Source: Rapana venosa | Lineage: Eukaryota > Mollusca > Gastropoda > Neogastropoda > Muricidae | Direction: 5' to 3' | Assembly (NCBI GenBank): GCA_028751875.1 | Contig: CM054167.1 | Location: 25,118,377-25,182,376 of the forward strand | DNA length: 64,000 nucleotides | Shown here: positions 1 to 11,802 of the stretch, one piece after another | Position numbering within the stretch: the first letter of the stretch is position 1 | How the letters are laid out: every line of letters starts with the position of its first letter | Translations under genes and position numbers: made by a program | Notes under the pieces: generated by a model | The model's input: only the letters and a program-made list of their open reading frames with translations | What the model was told of the DNA's origin: nothing | Database searches by the model: none

Positions 1-104
1 TCAGTCCTGTCAGTCCTCCCTCCCCCCTTCCCCCCTCCCCCCCCCACACACACACAACCGTTGTGTCAGTGTTTGTTCCTGTCCATTCGTTTCAGTCTTT
101 TTTC

Positions 105-1672
105 CTCTGTTGTTTCAGTCTTTTCCCTTGTTGTTTCAGTCTTTTCCCTCCCTGTTGTTTCAGTCTTTTCCCCCCTGTTGTTTCAGCCCCCCCCCCCCCC
201 CCCACTGTTGTTTGACTTTTCCTGCCGTTTTAGTCTTTCTTCCTGTGGTGTCAGTCTTTCTTCCTGTGGTGTCAGTCTTTCTTCCTGTGTGTCAGTCTTT
301 CTTCCTGTGGTGTCAGTCTTTCTTCCTGTGGTGTCAGTCTTTCTTCCTGTGGTGTCAGTCTTTCTTCCTTCCTGTGGTGTCAGTCTTTCTTCCTTCCTGT
401 GGTGTCAGTCTTCCTTCCTGTGGTGTCAGTCTTTCTTCCTGTGGTGTCAGTCTTTCTTCCTGTGGTGTCAGTCTTTCTTCCTTCCTGTGGTGTCAGTCTT
501 TCTTCCTTCCTGTGGTGTCAGTCTTCCTTCCTGTGGTGTCAGTCTTTCTTCCTGTGGTGTCAGTCTTTCTTCCTGTGGTGTCAGTCTTTCTTCCTGTGGT
601 GTCAGTCTTTCTTCTGTGGTGTCAGTCTTTCTTCCTGTGGTGTCAGTCTTTCTTCCTTCCTGTGGTGTCAGTCTTTCTTCCTTCCTGTGGTGTCAGTCTT
701 CCTTCCTTCCTGTGGTGTCAGTCTTCCTTCCTTCCTGTGGTGTCAGTCTTCCTCCCTGTGGTGTCAGTCTTTCTTCCTGTGGTGTCAGTCTTTCTTCCTG
801 TGGTGTCAGTCTTTCTTCCTGTGGTGTCAGTCTTTCTTCCTGTGGTGTCAGTCTTTCTTCCTTCCTGTGGTGTCAGTCTTTCTTCCTGTGGTGTCAGTCT
901 TTCTTCCTTCCTGTGGTGTCAGTCTTTCTTCCTTCTGTGGTGTCAGTCTTTCTTCCTGTGGTGTCAGTCTTTCTTCCTGTGGTATCAGTCTTTCTTCCTG
1001 TGGTGTCAGTCTTTCTTCCCTGTGGTGTCAGTCTTTCTTCCTGTGGTGTCAGTCTTTCTTCCTGTGGTGTCAGTCTTTCTTCCTGTGGTGTCAGTCTTTC
1101 TTCCTGTGGTATCACTCTTCTTCCTGTGGTGTCAGTCTTTTTCCTGTGGGTGTCAGTCTTCCTTCCTTCCTGTGGTGTCAGTCTTTCTTCCTGTGGTGTC
1201 AGTCTTCCTCCCTGTGGTGTCAGTCTTTCTTCCTTCCTGTGGTGTCAGTCTTTCTTCCTTCCTGTGGTGTCAGTCTTCCTTCCTTCCTGTGGTGTCAGTC
1301 TTCCTTCCTGTGGTGTCAGTCTTCCTCCCTGTGGTGTCAGTCTTTCTTCCCTGTGGTGTCAGTCTTTCTTCCTGTGGTGTCAGTCTTTCTTCCTGTGGTA
1401 TCACTCTTCCTTCCTGTGGTGTCAGTCTTCCTTCCTGTGGTGTCAGTCTTCCTCCCTGTGGTGTCAGTCTTTCTTCCCTGTGGTGTCAGTCTTCCTTCCT
1501 GTGGTGTCAGTCTTCCTCCCTGTGGTGTTCAGTCTTCCTCCCTGTGGTGTCAGTCTTTCTTCCTTCCTGTGGTGTCAGTCTTTCTTCTTCCTGTGGTGTC
1601 AGTCTTTCTTCCTGTGGTGTCAGTCTTTCTTCCCTGTGGTGTCAGTCTTCCTCCCTGTGGTGTCAGTCTTTG
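105..1672. repeat. 21-bp minisatellite in an upstream C3-like intron
   Basis: About 65 copies of TTTCTTCCTGTGGTGTCAGT-C are present. Many carry an extra TCCT, giving 25 bp, and others drop a T. The 21-bp period keeps all three forward frames open, so the long predicted proteins here are artefacts. Looser TTTCAGTCTTTTCCC units at 105-230 look like the array edge. Confidence 0.95.
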
Positions 1673-2006
1673 TTTCATTCCTGGTTTTTTAAAGTATATT
1701 TGTATATTTTTCTTTCATCTTTTCCTTTCTTTTAGTTAAAATCATTTCATTCCTTTCCATTTCTTTCAGTCTTTCTTCGTGTTGATTCAGTCTTTTTCCC
1801 CCCTCCCTTTTGTTTTTGTTACAATCTTTTTTTCCCTGCAATGCATACTGTTGTTTACCTCTTACAGTTGCAGCCTTACACCACACCAACACTCACACCC
1901 TCCCCCCCCCCAAAAAAAAAAAGTGAAACTTAAAAAAAAAAAAATGATGGCAATATTTTTACAAAAGTTGCATGTCTGTCTTGAATTATACTTCTTTATG
2001 GGTATA

Positions 2007-2446
2007 GGATAGCCTGGTGGTTAGAGTGTTGTGCTTGCAATCTGATGACCCTATGGGGGATAGCCTGGTGGTCAGAACATTGCGCTCGCAATCTGACGAC
2101 CCGGGTTAAATTTCCGCTCAAGGAGATATTTTCCCCTGGAGTTAACATCAGTGCAGACTCCACTCTCCCCAACAGTCCTTCGGATGAGACTATAAACTGA
2201 GGCCCCATGTGCGAATGTACACAGATTATCTTACGCACACATTAAATCCTGTTCCGCTTTTTGTAAGAGTAGGCCATTGTGTGCCGGTGGGAACAGTTGA
2301 CAGAATTTACAAAACCACATACACACAGGGACTGGATGTAAAAAAGCACAAAAGTGCTTATTCCATTATCCTCGATATAAAAGAATAAATAAATAAATAA
2401 TAAATAAATAAATAAATAAATAAATAATAATAAATAATAAATAAAT
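2007..2446 (+). repeat. SINE-A with two tandem tRNA-like heads and an AAAT tail
   Basis: A tRNA-like head (GGATAGCCTGGTGGTTAGAG) appears twice, the second with a full continuation into CTTCGGATGAGACTATAAAC, GTAAGAGTAGGCCATTGTG and CATTATCCTCGATATAAAAG, followed by (AAAT)n. This is the best plus-strand reference copy of the commonest SINE of the window. Confidence 0.88.
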
Positions 2447-3475
2447 GACCCAGGATCAATCCCAGGTTTGAGCTACCACCGAGAATGCCCTTTCAAGGGG
2501 ATTTTCCCTCCTGGATTCAACATCAGTACTGACTCCAGTTCCCGAAAAGCCCTTTGGATGAGACTGTAAACCAATGTCCTGTGTGTGAACACACGCAGAA
2601 CATCTTGCGCACATATTTAAAACCTGTTCTGTCTGTTTATTTTATTTTATTTATTTATTTTATTTTTTATTTTATTCTTTTATATCAGGATAATGGAAGC
2701 ATAGGCTATATTTTTTTTACATCCATGTCCTGGTGTTTGCAGTTTGTGAATCTGTGGGAGAGTAAAGCCATTGGTGCCAATAGGACATGGACGCATATTA
2801 AAAATTTAAAAAAATGTTATTGCTGCAACTGGTGGTCTGTTAAGAATCATTCCAGAGTCGGAATGCCTACCTGGTCATTGGCGCCAAATATACTGGTCAC
2901 ACGGACCCACCACCACCACACACACACACACATACACATCCTTCATGGTAATGACTATAAAGTCCGGGCCCCCTGGGTCGAACCCGCGTACACCTTGCGA
3001 CGACAGGCGTTAATCCTGTTCTTCCTTTTCAGCAGCTTGGATTTGTGTGGTGGAAAGGGAGATCAAAATTGAAACCAGCATACACACGGGGAATATTAAA
3101 AAAAAAGTACACGAGTGCTTATTCATTATCCTCGACATTAAAGAATAAAATAATACTTATGGACAAAAATGGGAAACCCAACACACCAGACAAAACAAAC
3201 ACAAACAAACACAACACAAAACATCACACACAAAAAATACTAACATTAGAATGAGACTAAAAACGAAAGACGGCCCCTGTGTTCGAACGCAGCAAAGAAC
3301 ACCTTCGCACACGTTAAATCCTGTTCCGCTTTTCGGAAGAGTAGGCCATCGTGTGCCGGTGGGAACGGATGATGACTTGACAAAACCGCTACACACAGGG
3401 ACTGATGTAAAAAAAAAAAGCGCATGAGTGCTTATTCCATTATCCTCGACATAAAAGAATATAAATAAATAATAA
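2447..3475. repeat. Cluster of SINE-A fragments in both orientations
   Basis: Pieces at 2447-2625 (+), 2674-2757 (-), 3060-3150 (+) and 3248-3470 (+) share segments with the SINE-A copy at 2007. The stretch between them has CA runs and no gene. Confidence 0.75.
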
Positions 3476-3775
3476 TAAATAAATAAAATTGGCGAAGACC
3501 TCAGAGCTTAGCCAAGGACCAAAAAAAATAAATATAAATAAATAAAATAAATAAATATTAAAAAAATAAAATAAAAATAAAAGGAACAAAACCAAAAAAA
3601 AAACCCATAAATAAATAGAACAACAACCAAAAAAAACACACAAACACAACAACACAAACACCACGCATGACCTTTTAGACACACAGAGAGAAAGAAAGAA
3701 AGTCACACACCAAAACCTGCTACCTGTTCCTTCGTTCATTCAGTTTCGTTTCGTTTCATTTCATTTCTCTCTCAG
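3476..3775. other. AT-rich intron end, nothing recognised
   Basis: The stretch holds A- and AAAT-rich DNA and then a TTTCGTTTCATTTC pyrimidine-rich run that serves as the acceptor tract of the exon at 3776. Confidence 0.6.
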
Positions 3776-3939
3776 GTCCCTGTGGGACGACAGTTGCGTG
3801 TGGAGACACGGGGTACAGGGCTGGGCCAGATGCAGGTGAGGGTAGAATACAACGTACCCGTGGAAGCCAACGCCGACTGCCGCTACAACGTCACCATCAC
3901 CAGGCGGGCTGCCTCTTTCTCTCAGTCCCACCAGGATGG
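3776..3939 (+). CDS. C3: C3-like exon: end of CUB/start of MG8 region
   Basis: This exon has 164 nt, starts in phase 0 after TTTCTCTCTCAG and ends two bases into a Gly codon before GTGAGT. It encodes the GTGLGQMQVRVEYN stretch, typical of the strand before the receptor-binding domain in C3/A2M proteins, followed by DCRYNVTITRR. A 2.2-kb minisatellite begins a few bases after the donor. Confidence 0.88.
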
Positions 3940-6537
3940 GTGAGTGAGTCACAGTCACAGTCACACGTTTATTTTCCGTCACAGTCAAAGTCACACTTCT
4001 ATTTTCCGTCAAAGTCAAAGTCAAACTTCTATTTTCCTGCCAAAGTCAAAGTCAAACTTCTATTTTCCGTCAAAGTCAAAGTCGAACTTTTATTTTCTGC
4101 CAAAGTCAAACTTTTATTTTCCTGCCAATGTCAAACTTCTATTTTCTGTCAAAGTCAAACTTCTATTTTCCGTCAAAGTCACACTTCTATTTTCCGTCAA
4201 AGTCAAACTTCTATTTTCCGTCAAAGTCAAACTTCTATTTTCCATCAGAGTCAAACTTCTATTTTCCCGTCAGAGTCATAGTCAAACTTATATTTTCCAT
4301 CAAAGTCAAACTTCTGTTTTCTGTCAAAGTCAAACTTCTATTTTCCACCAAAGTCAAAGTCAAACTTCTATTTTCCGCCAAAGTCAAAGTCAAACTTCTA
4401 TTTTCCGCCAACGTCAAAGTCAAACTTCTATTTTCCGTCAAAGTCAAACTTCTATTTTCCGTCAAAGTCAAACTTCTATTTTCCGTCAAAGTCAAAGTCA
4501 AACTTCTATTTTCCCGCCAAAGTCAAACTTCTATTTTCCGCCAAAGTCAAACTTCTATTTTCCCGTCAGAGTCAAAGTTTTATTTTCCGTCAAAGTCAAA
4601 CTTCTATTTTCCGTCAAAGTCACACTTCTATTTTCCGTCAAAGTCACATTTCTATTTTCCGTCAAAGTCAAACTTCTATTTTCCGCCAATGTCAAAGTCA
4701 AACTTCTATTTTCCGTCAAAGTCAAACTTCTATTTTCTGCCAAAGTCAAAGTCAAACTTCTATTTTCCATCAAAGTCAAACTTCTATTTTCCGTCAAAGT
4801 CACACTTCTATTTTCCGCCAAAGTCAAACTTCTATTTTTCGTCAGAGTCAAACCTCTATTTTCCCGTCAAAGTCAAACTTCTATTTTCCCGTCAGAGTCA
4901 AACTTCTATTTTCCACCAAAGTCAAAGTCAAACTTCTATTTTCCGTCAAAGTCAAACTTTTATTTTCCGTCAAAGTCACACTTCTATTTTCCATCAAAGT
5001 CAAACTTCTATTTTCCGCCAAAGTCAAAGTCAAACTTCTATTTTCTGTCAAAGTCAAACTTCTATTTTCCGTCAAGGTCAAACTTCTGTTTTCCGTCAAA
5101 GTCAAACTTCTATTTTCCGTCAAAGTCAAACTTCTATTTTCCATCAAAGTCAAACTTCTATTTTCCGCCAACGTCAAAGTCAAACTTATATTTCCCGTCA
5201 AAGTCAAAGTCAAACTTCTATTTTCCTGCCAAAATCAAACTTCTATTTTCCGCCAACGTCAAAATCAAACTTCTATTTCCATCAAAGTCAAACTTCTATT
5301 TTCCATCAAAGTCAAACTTCTATTTTCCATCAAAGTCAAACTTCTATTTTCTGTCAAAGTCAAAGTCGTACTTCTATTTTCCGCCAAAGTCAAACTTCTT
5401 TTTTCCGTCAAAGTCAAACTTCTATTTTCCGCCAAAGTCAAACTTCTATTTTTCGTTAAAGTCAAACTTCTATTTTCCGCCAAAGTCAAAGTCAAACTTC
5501 TATTTTCCCGTCAGAGTCAAACTTCTATTTTCCCGTCAAAGTCAAACTTTTATTTTCCGTCAAAGTCAAACTTCTATTTTCCGCCAAAGTCAAACTTCTA
5601 TTTTCTGTCAAAGTCAAACTTCTATTTTCTGCCAAAGTCAAAGTCGAACTTCTATTTTCTGTCAAAGTCAAACTTCTATTTTCCGTTAAAGTCAAACTTC
5701 TATTTTCCGCCAAAGTCAAACTCAAACTTCTATTTTCCCACCAAAGTCAAACTTCTATTTTCTGTCAAAGTCAAAGTCAAACTACTATTTTCCGTCAAAG
5801 TCAAACTTCTATTTTCCGTCAAAGTCAAACTTCTATTTTCCCGTCAAAGTCACACCTCTATTTTCCGTCAAAGTCAAACTTCTCTTTTCGTTTTATTTTC
5901 CGTCAAAGTCAAACTTCTATTTTCCGTCAAAGTCAAACTTCTATTTTCCGTCAAAGTCAAACTTCTATTTTCCGTCAAAGTCACACTTCTATTTTCCGTC
6001 AAAGTCACACTTCTATTTTCCGTCAAAGTCAAACTTCTATTTTCCGTCAAAGTCAAACTTCTATTTTGTCAAAGTCACACTTCTATTTTCCGTCAAAGTC
6101 AAACTTCTATTTTCCGTCAAAGTCAAACTTCTATTTTCCGCCAAAGTCAAACTTCTATTTTCCGCCAAAGTCAAAGTCACACTTTTATTTTGCAGGTGGT
6201 ACATTGAATAAGTTGTGCATTTGTGGGTGGGTGGTTTTTTGGGTGTTTTTTTCGTCAAGCCATCTATCTAAAATTTTTGAAAAAGTGTTTGTGTGTGTAT
6301 ATGTGTGTGTATGTATGTGTGTGTGTATGTGTGTTATTTATTTTAAATTTTTTATTCTTTTATATCGAGGATAATGGAATAAGCACTTATATGCTTTTTT
6401 ACATCCAGTCCCCATGCGTATGCGGTTTTGTAAATTCTGTCATCTCTTCCCCCCAGCACACAGTGGCCTACTCTTCCAAAAAGCGGAACAGGATTTTAAC
6501 GTGTGTGCAAGATGTTCTGCGAGAGTGTTCTGTTAGA

Positions 6538-6572
<35 letters not shown>

Positions 6573-7735
6573 TGTAACTCTGTCTATGTCTGTGAGTGTG
6601 AGAGTGTGTGTGTGTGTGAGTGCAGGTGTGTGTATATGAGTGAGTGTGTGTGTTTGTCTGTGTCTGTATCAGTGTGTGTCTGTCTGCGCATGTCTGCACA
6701 CTTGTGTGCGTGTAAGCATATGTGTGTGCCTTCATACGTACGTAAAATGCCAAATTCCCGTGTTCAGACCAATGTCAATAATGTCAACGTGTTCTTCTAG
6801 TGACGAGGTGTGTCTGTATTGTCAAATGGGCTGTGATGACAATGACGAAGAAGGCAATGGAGGAGATTGCAACAGAGATTAGATGAGGGCGCGTGTGTGT
6901 GGTGTGGTGAGTAACAACTAGCGCCGTCACATCAGTTCTCCAGGTGGCCATTGCATCGAAGTTTGCGTCAGTATGGGGGATTGTTTCTTCCTGTCTCTTT
7001 CTCATGTCTCTGTGTCTGCTGTTGCTGTTTCTCTGCTGCTGTTGTTTGTTTGTTGTTAGTTGTAGTCTCTGATGTCTGTCATGTCTGTCTCTCTGTCTGT
7101 CTTGTTATCTGTTTCTCCAGGGTGGCCATTTGCATCGAAGTTTGCGTCAGGTACGGGGGATTTTCTTCTTCATGTCTCTTTCTCTGTTCCCTGTCTGTCT
7201 GTCTGTTTCTGTCTGTTTCTCTCTGCCTGCCTGTCTGTTTCTGTTTGTCTGTTTCTGTCTGTGTTCTCTGTATGTCTGTCTTTGTCTGTCTCTCTGTCTG
7301 TCTTTGTCTGTCTATCTGTTTCTCCAGGGTGGCCATTTGCATCGAAGTTTGCATCAGGTACGGGGGATTTTCTTCTTCATGTCTCTTTCTCTGTTCCCTG
7401 TTGTCTGTCTGTTTCTGTTTGTTTGTCTCTGTTTGTATTCTCTGTATGTATGGCTTTGTCTGTCTCTCTCTCTGTGTATCTCTGTCTCTCTCAGTCTGTC
7501 TGAGGCAACAACATTAGTTGATGTCCTCTACATGACATAACGAAATTTGGAACTTGTCTCACTTCCTTCACAAAGCCTTCAAGCTGAGAGAAATTGTAGT
7601 ATCCTAGTTCATTATTATGACTCTCTTATTGTTGATTGTATGTTTGTTTGAATGTTTTTGATGAATTTGGTTTTTTTGGTTCAATTTCCCCTTCATTATG
7701 GGCTATGGCCTAATGAATAAACATCCGAATCTGAA

Positions 7736-7768
<33 letters not shown>

Positions 7769-10511
7769 GTCTGTCTATCTGTCTGTCTCTCTGTTCTCTG
7801 TCTGTCTGTCTGTGTTTTGAATATAACTCTATGTTCTTTTATGTTTTTATCACTAGATATTATTTTATGCTTTATTTTTCCAATATACAAGTAATTAAGT
7901 GTGTGAGTGAGGTGTGTGTGTGTGTGTGTGTGCGTGCATGCGTGCGTGCATGCATGTGTGTGTGTATAAGTATGTGTGTGTGTAGATTTTTAGTTGATTT
8001 TCTAATGATGATATTTTGGCATCCATGTGATCAAGAGTCACAGTCTTTGATGTTCTGAGTCCAGTTCTTCATCTGTCTGCCCCTGCATCTTTCCTCCCTC
8101 CTGTGTTCCCTGTAAGTCAATCTTGGTAATTGAGCTGTCAAGTCAAGTCAAATCTTTATTTCCAGCTGGTACATTGAATAAGCAATAGGTAAAGGTATTC
8201 TCATAACCTATGTGGTCATAGGGGAGCGAGGCATCAGAGAACTCAATTTCTCAAGGGGCCCAGCATATTGAGGGCGGCGCCCATCTCCTCTCCCTCACTG
8301 CTTTACCTTCCTTGACCCTAAAGAGGCAGGTACCCTTTTACTGCTGGGTGAACTGGGGGACTGTTCTGAAGCCAAAGCGGGCAAACGGTCACCCATCCAC
8401 TTGGTAAGCACACTCAATGCTGCTTAACCTTAGCTTGGGGAAAGCGAGTGCTCTGACCACTGAGCTATCCGTCCCCCTGAATAAGCAATACATTTTCCTT
8501 TTTTCATCATGCGTGATGTGTAATGCGTGATGTGGCCAAACCACATCAGCTTCCTCTTCTTTTAGTATGTTGCCGTACACCTCGCTCTAAAACTGAACGG
8601 AGATGATTGTGAAGTGAAGTGAAGTGAAGCGAAGTGACGGGGGTGGTGTGTGGGTGGTTGCTGTGTGCAGTTCGACAGACAACATGTATGCTGACCGAAC
8701 CATTGTGGACGTCAGTATGCTCAGTGGGTATCAGCCCGTGGGTGATGACTTGAAGAGGGTCAGTATGTCAACGTGCAGTTTGTATGATAGTGTATCAGTA
8801 AGGAATTTGTTAAACACACACGTGCACACAAATATGCATGCATGCATGTACACAGGCATGCATGGTATGCTCGCAGGCTTGCACACACACATGCACACGC
8901 ACGCACACACACACATACACACACATGTACACACACACACACACACTCTCATATGCACATGCGCATGTACTCAGAACATTTTGCTCACATGTTTAACCCT
9001 GCTCCACCTTTCAGAAAAGTAGGCCTTTTTGTGCTGATAATGAACGGACAACATTAAAAAAACAAAACAAACAAAACCACATGCACTATGACATTACGTT
9101 TTAGACATTACCCTCCCCAGTGAAAATGCTGGGGGGGGGGGGCCTGTCAGTATAAACAGCATCCCCACCTTCTGGAAATTCTGTGCTAGAAATTCCCTCT
9201 TTTCTATCCCTCTCTTTGTTTCTGCCTAGTTCCTTTTTCTTCCTGTCACCTTTTTCTTGTGTCTATTTTCTGCCTTCTTGGTCCATTCTCCTCCTGCCTT
9301 TTTTTCCAAATGCGCTGGGCCTGACTCGTCAGGCTTTTAACGGCAGTGTGACGCACTTTCGCTCATATGACAGACAACAATGAGTCGCTGTCTGAGTGTT
9401 TGAGGAAGAAGAAGAAGAAGAAGACATTACCCCTGAAGTTGGAATGCACCTACCTTAACTCACTCGGGACGGCCAATTCTCTCCCTTGCTTTTCCCCACA
9501 GACGGCCCATTTGTAATGGTTAGTAAAAAAAATCATAAAAAATACAAAACACATAGTAAGAAAATGAAATTTTCTGAACTTATGTATAACATACTGGGTT
9601 AGTACATATATAAAAATTGAAGCTCTCACTTTAGTAAAATGCTGTCATGGAGACCTAATCTGATCCCTTCTATTTTGCTTCTGACACATATGCAAAAATG
9701 CTGGGCGTGTCGGCTACTCTCTGCAACCGCCAACAAAGAGCTCGGAACACACGGAATCACCCGACAACGCACTGCATTCCACCTTGGACAGGCTCACGAA
9801 GCTATGTTTAGCTGCACGAGTCATAGTATCATGCGGCTGCCACATGAAAAATCTGCAAACAGCAAATCCGCTATAGTGGCGAGTCGTCCAAAACCTTGGC
9901 TTTACACTGATCCGCTATAGCGGACAGCCGTCCTCTGAGAGTTAATGGTGGGCAAAGCGGTTGCATACACAAAAATCTCACCATTGATGGACCTCAGAGC
10001 TCTAGCTGAGAAACAAGGACAAACATAGTGAAGAGGAAGATGGACGCCATAGCCGAGTGGTTAAGACCGTTCGACTTAAATCCCATGAGTCCATGAAGTT
10101 CGAATCTCCCAGGTCAACTTCAACCGCAGACCTGCCAGTGCCTTAAACCCTCGCATGTATATACACATTCAAAAGATCAAATATACACGTTAAAGATCCT
10201 GTCATTCATGTCGGCGTTCGTTGGGTTTACGGAAACACGAACATACCCAGCATGCATCTCTGAAGTCAGAGTGTGGCTGCCTTCATGAAGGATGAAAACC
10301 GGTCGCATACGCAAAATCTCACCATTGGTGAACCTCGGAGCTCTAGCCGAGGAACAGAAATAAGTGAAGAACTAAACAAAAAATAAAATAAATAAAAAGG
10401 AAAATTCGTGACATTGTCTTGACGGCTTTTCCTGTCGTGGGATGGGTTTAGGCACATAGAAGCATGCTAGCAAAAGTAGTTGGTAGGGAGGGGGAGGGAG
10501 CTGGGAAGAGG

Positions 10512-10543
<32 letters not shown>

Positions 10544-11762
10544 TTATTTATTTATTTATTTATTCTTTTATTTCAAAGATAATAGAATAAGCATTCATGT
10601 GCTTTTTATACATCCAGTCCCCATGTGTATGCAAGTTTTGTAAATTTTTGTCACCCGTTCCCACCGGCACACAATGGCCTACTCTTCTAAAAAGCAGAAG
10701 AGGATTTAACATGTGTACAAGATGTTGTGCGTGCGTGCGTTGGCGTCCAGGACCTCGGTTTATAGTCTCATCCGATAGCCTTATAGGGAGAGTGGAGTCT
10801 GCACTGATGTTTAACTCCAGAGTAAAAAAAAACCTCTTGAACAAGATTGGAACTTGGGTCAGCAGATCACGAGCGCAATGCCACTCTAACCACTAGTCTA
10901 TCCTGTCCTTTTATTTAATTTATTTTATTTTATTCTTTTATATCGAGGATAATGGAATGAGCACTTATGTGCTTTTTTACATCCAGTCCCCGTGTATATG
11001 CAAGTTTTGTAAATTTTGTCATCCGTTCCCACCGGCACACAATGGCCAGCTCTTCCGAAAAGCGGAATGGGTTAATGTTGTTCAGCTTGTGATAGTTGTT
11101 GTTATTGGTTTCTTTTTGTGTGTGTGGTTTTCAGATCTACGCCAAAAAGGAGCAGCTGTCTTTAAGCAGTTTGATCTACGATCAGGAACGAGTGTCAGTG
11201 GAAATGAAGTTCAACCAGGTAAAATGTCACAATTTAAGGAAGCAAGCCTGTAAAGCAAAGTTTGGAAGAGTAAGAAATAGAAAGAAAGCAAATAGTACAC
11301 ATGTAACAGTAAGATTTTTAACATGTATGGGAAGATGGATTAAGATGCGTTCACAAAAAAATAAAGAAATAATGCAGAAAGAGTAGTGGAGGAAAATTTA
11401 TTTATCATTTATCTATTTGTACCACTTAAAGTCACAGCAGATTTCTCTGCGTGAAATTGGGACTGCTCTCCCCGGGGAGAGTGTGTCGCCACAAGAGCAG
11501 CGCCACCCTTTTTTTTTTTTTTTTCCCTGTCTGCAACTGTGTTTGTTTTCCTATCAGAGTGCAGATAATAAAAAAGAAAGAAAGTGAGAGAATGAAGGAA
11601 TGAATTATAATAATAATAATAATATATGGAATTTATATAGTGCTGAATCTTGTAAAAAACAAACAAATCGAAGCGCTTGCACTCAATCATTTACAGGCAT
11701 GCAACTCTCCTTAAACATAATGAACAACAGATTTCAAATCCATGTGTGCGCATGTATGCACG

Positions 11763-11802
<40 letters not shown>

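Noticed and set aside
61..1739. Three overlapping forward open frames of 446-543 residues rich in SSCGVSL, FLWCQS and LPVVSVF
   Set aside because: They are the three translations of a 21-bp tandem repeat; no start context, domain or codon structure supports a gene.
3940..6258. Open frames of up to 581 residues on + and several TENRSLTL frames on -
   Set aside because: The 24/30-bp array keeps frames open by unit length only.
6944..6970. First microexon copy as a functional third alternative exon
   Set aside because: It is 27 nt with shifted reading in the required phase; it would replace the conserved strand by unrelated residues.
10040..10110. tRNA(Leu)-like gene
   Set aside because: The A- and B-box-like parts are present but the cloverleaf is not complete and a SINE body follows. 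Read as a SINE head; the same holds for heads at 2007, 28305, 41107, 57968 and elsewhere.
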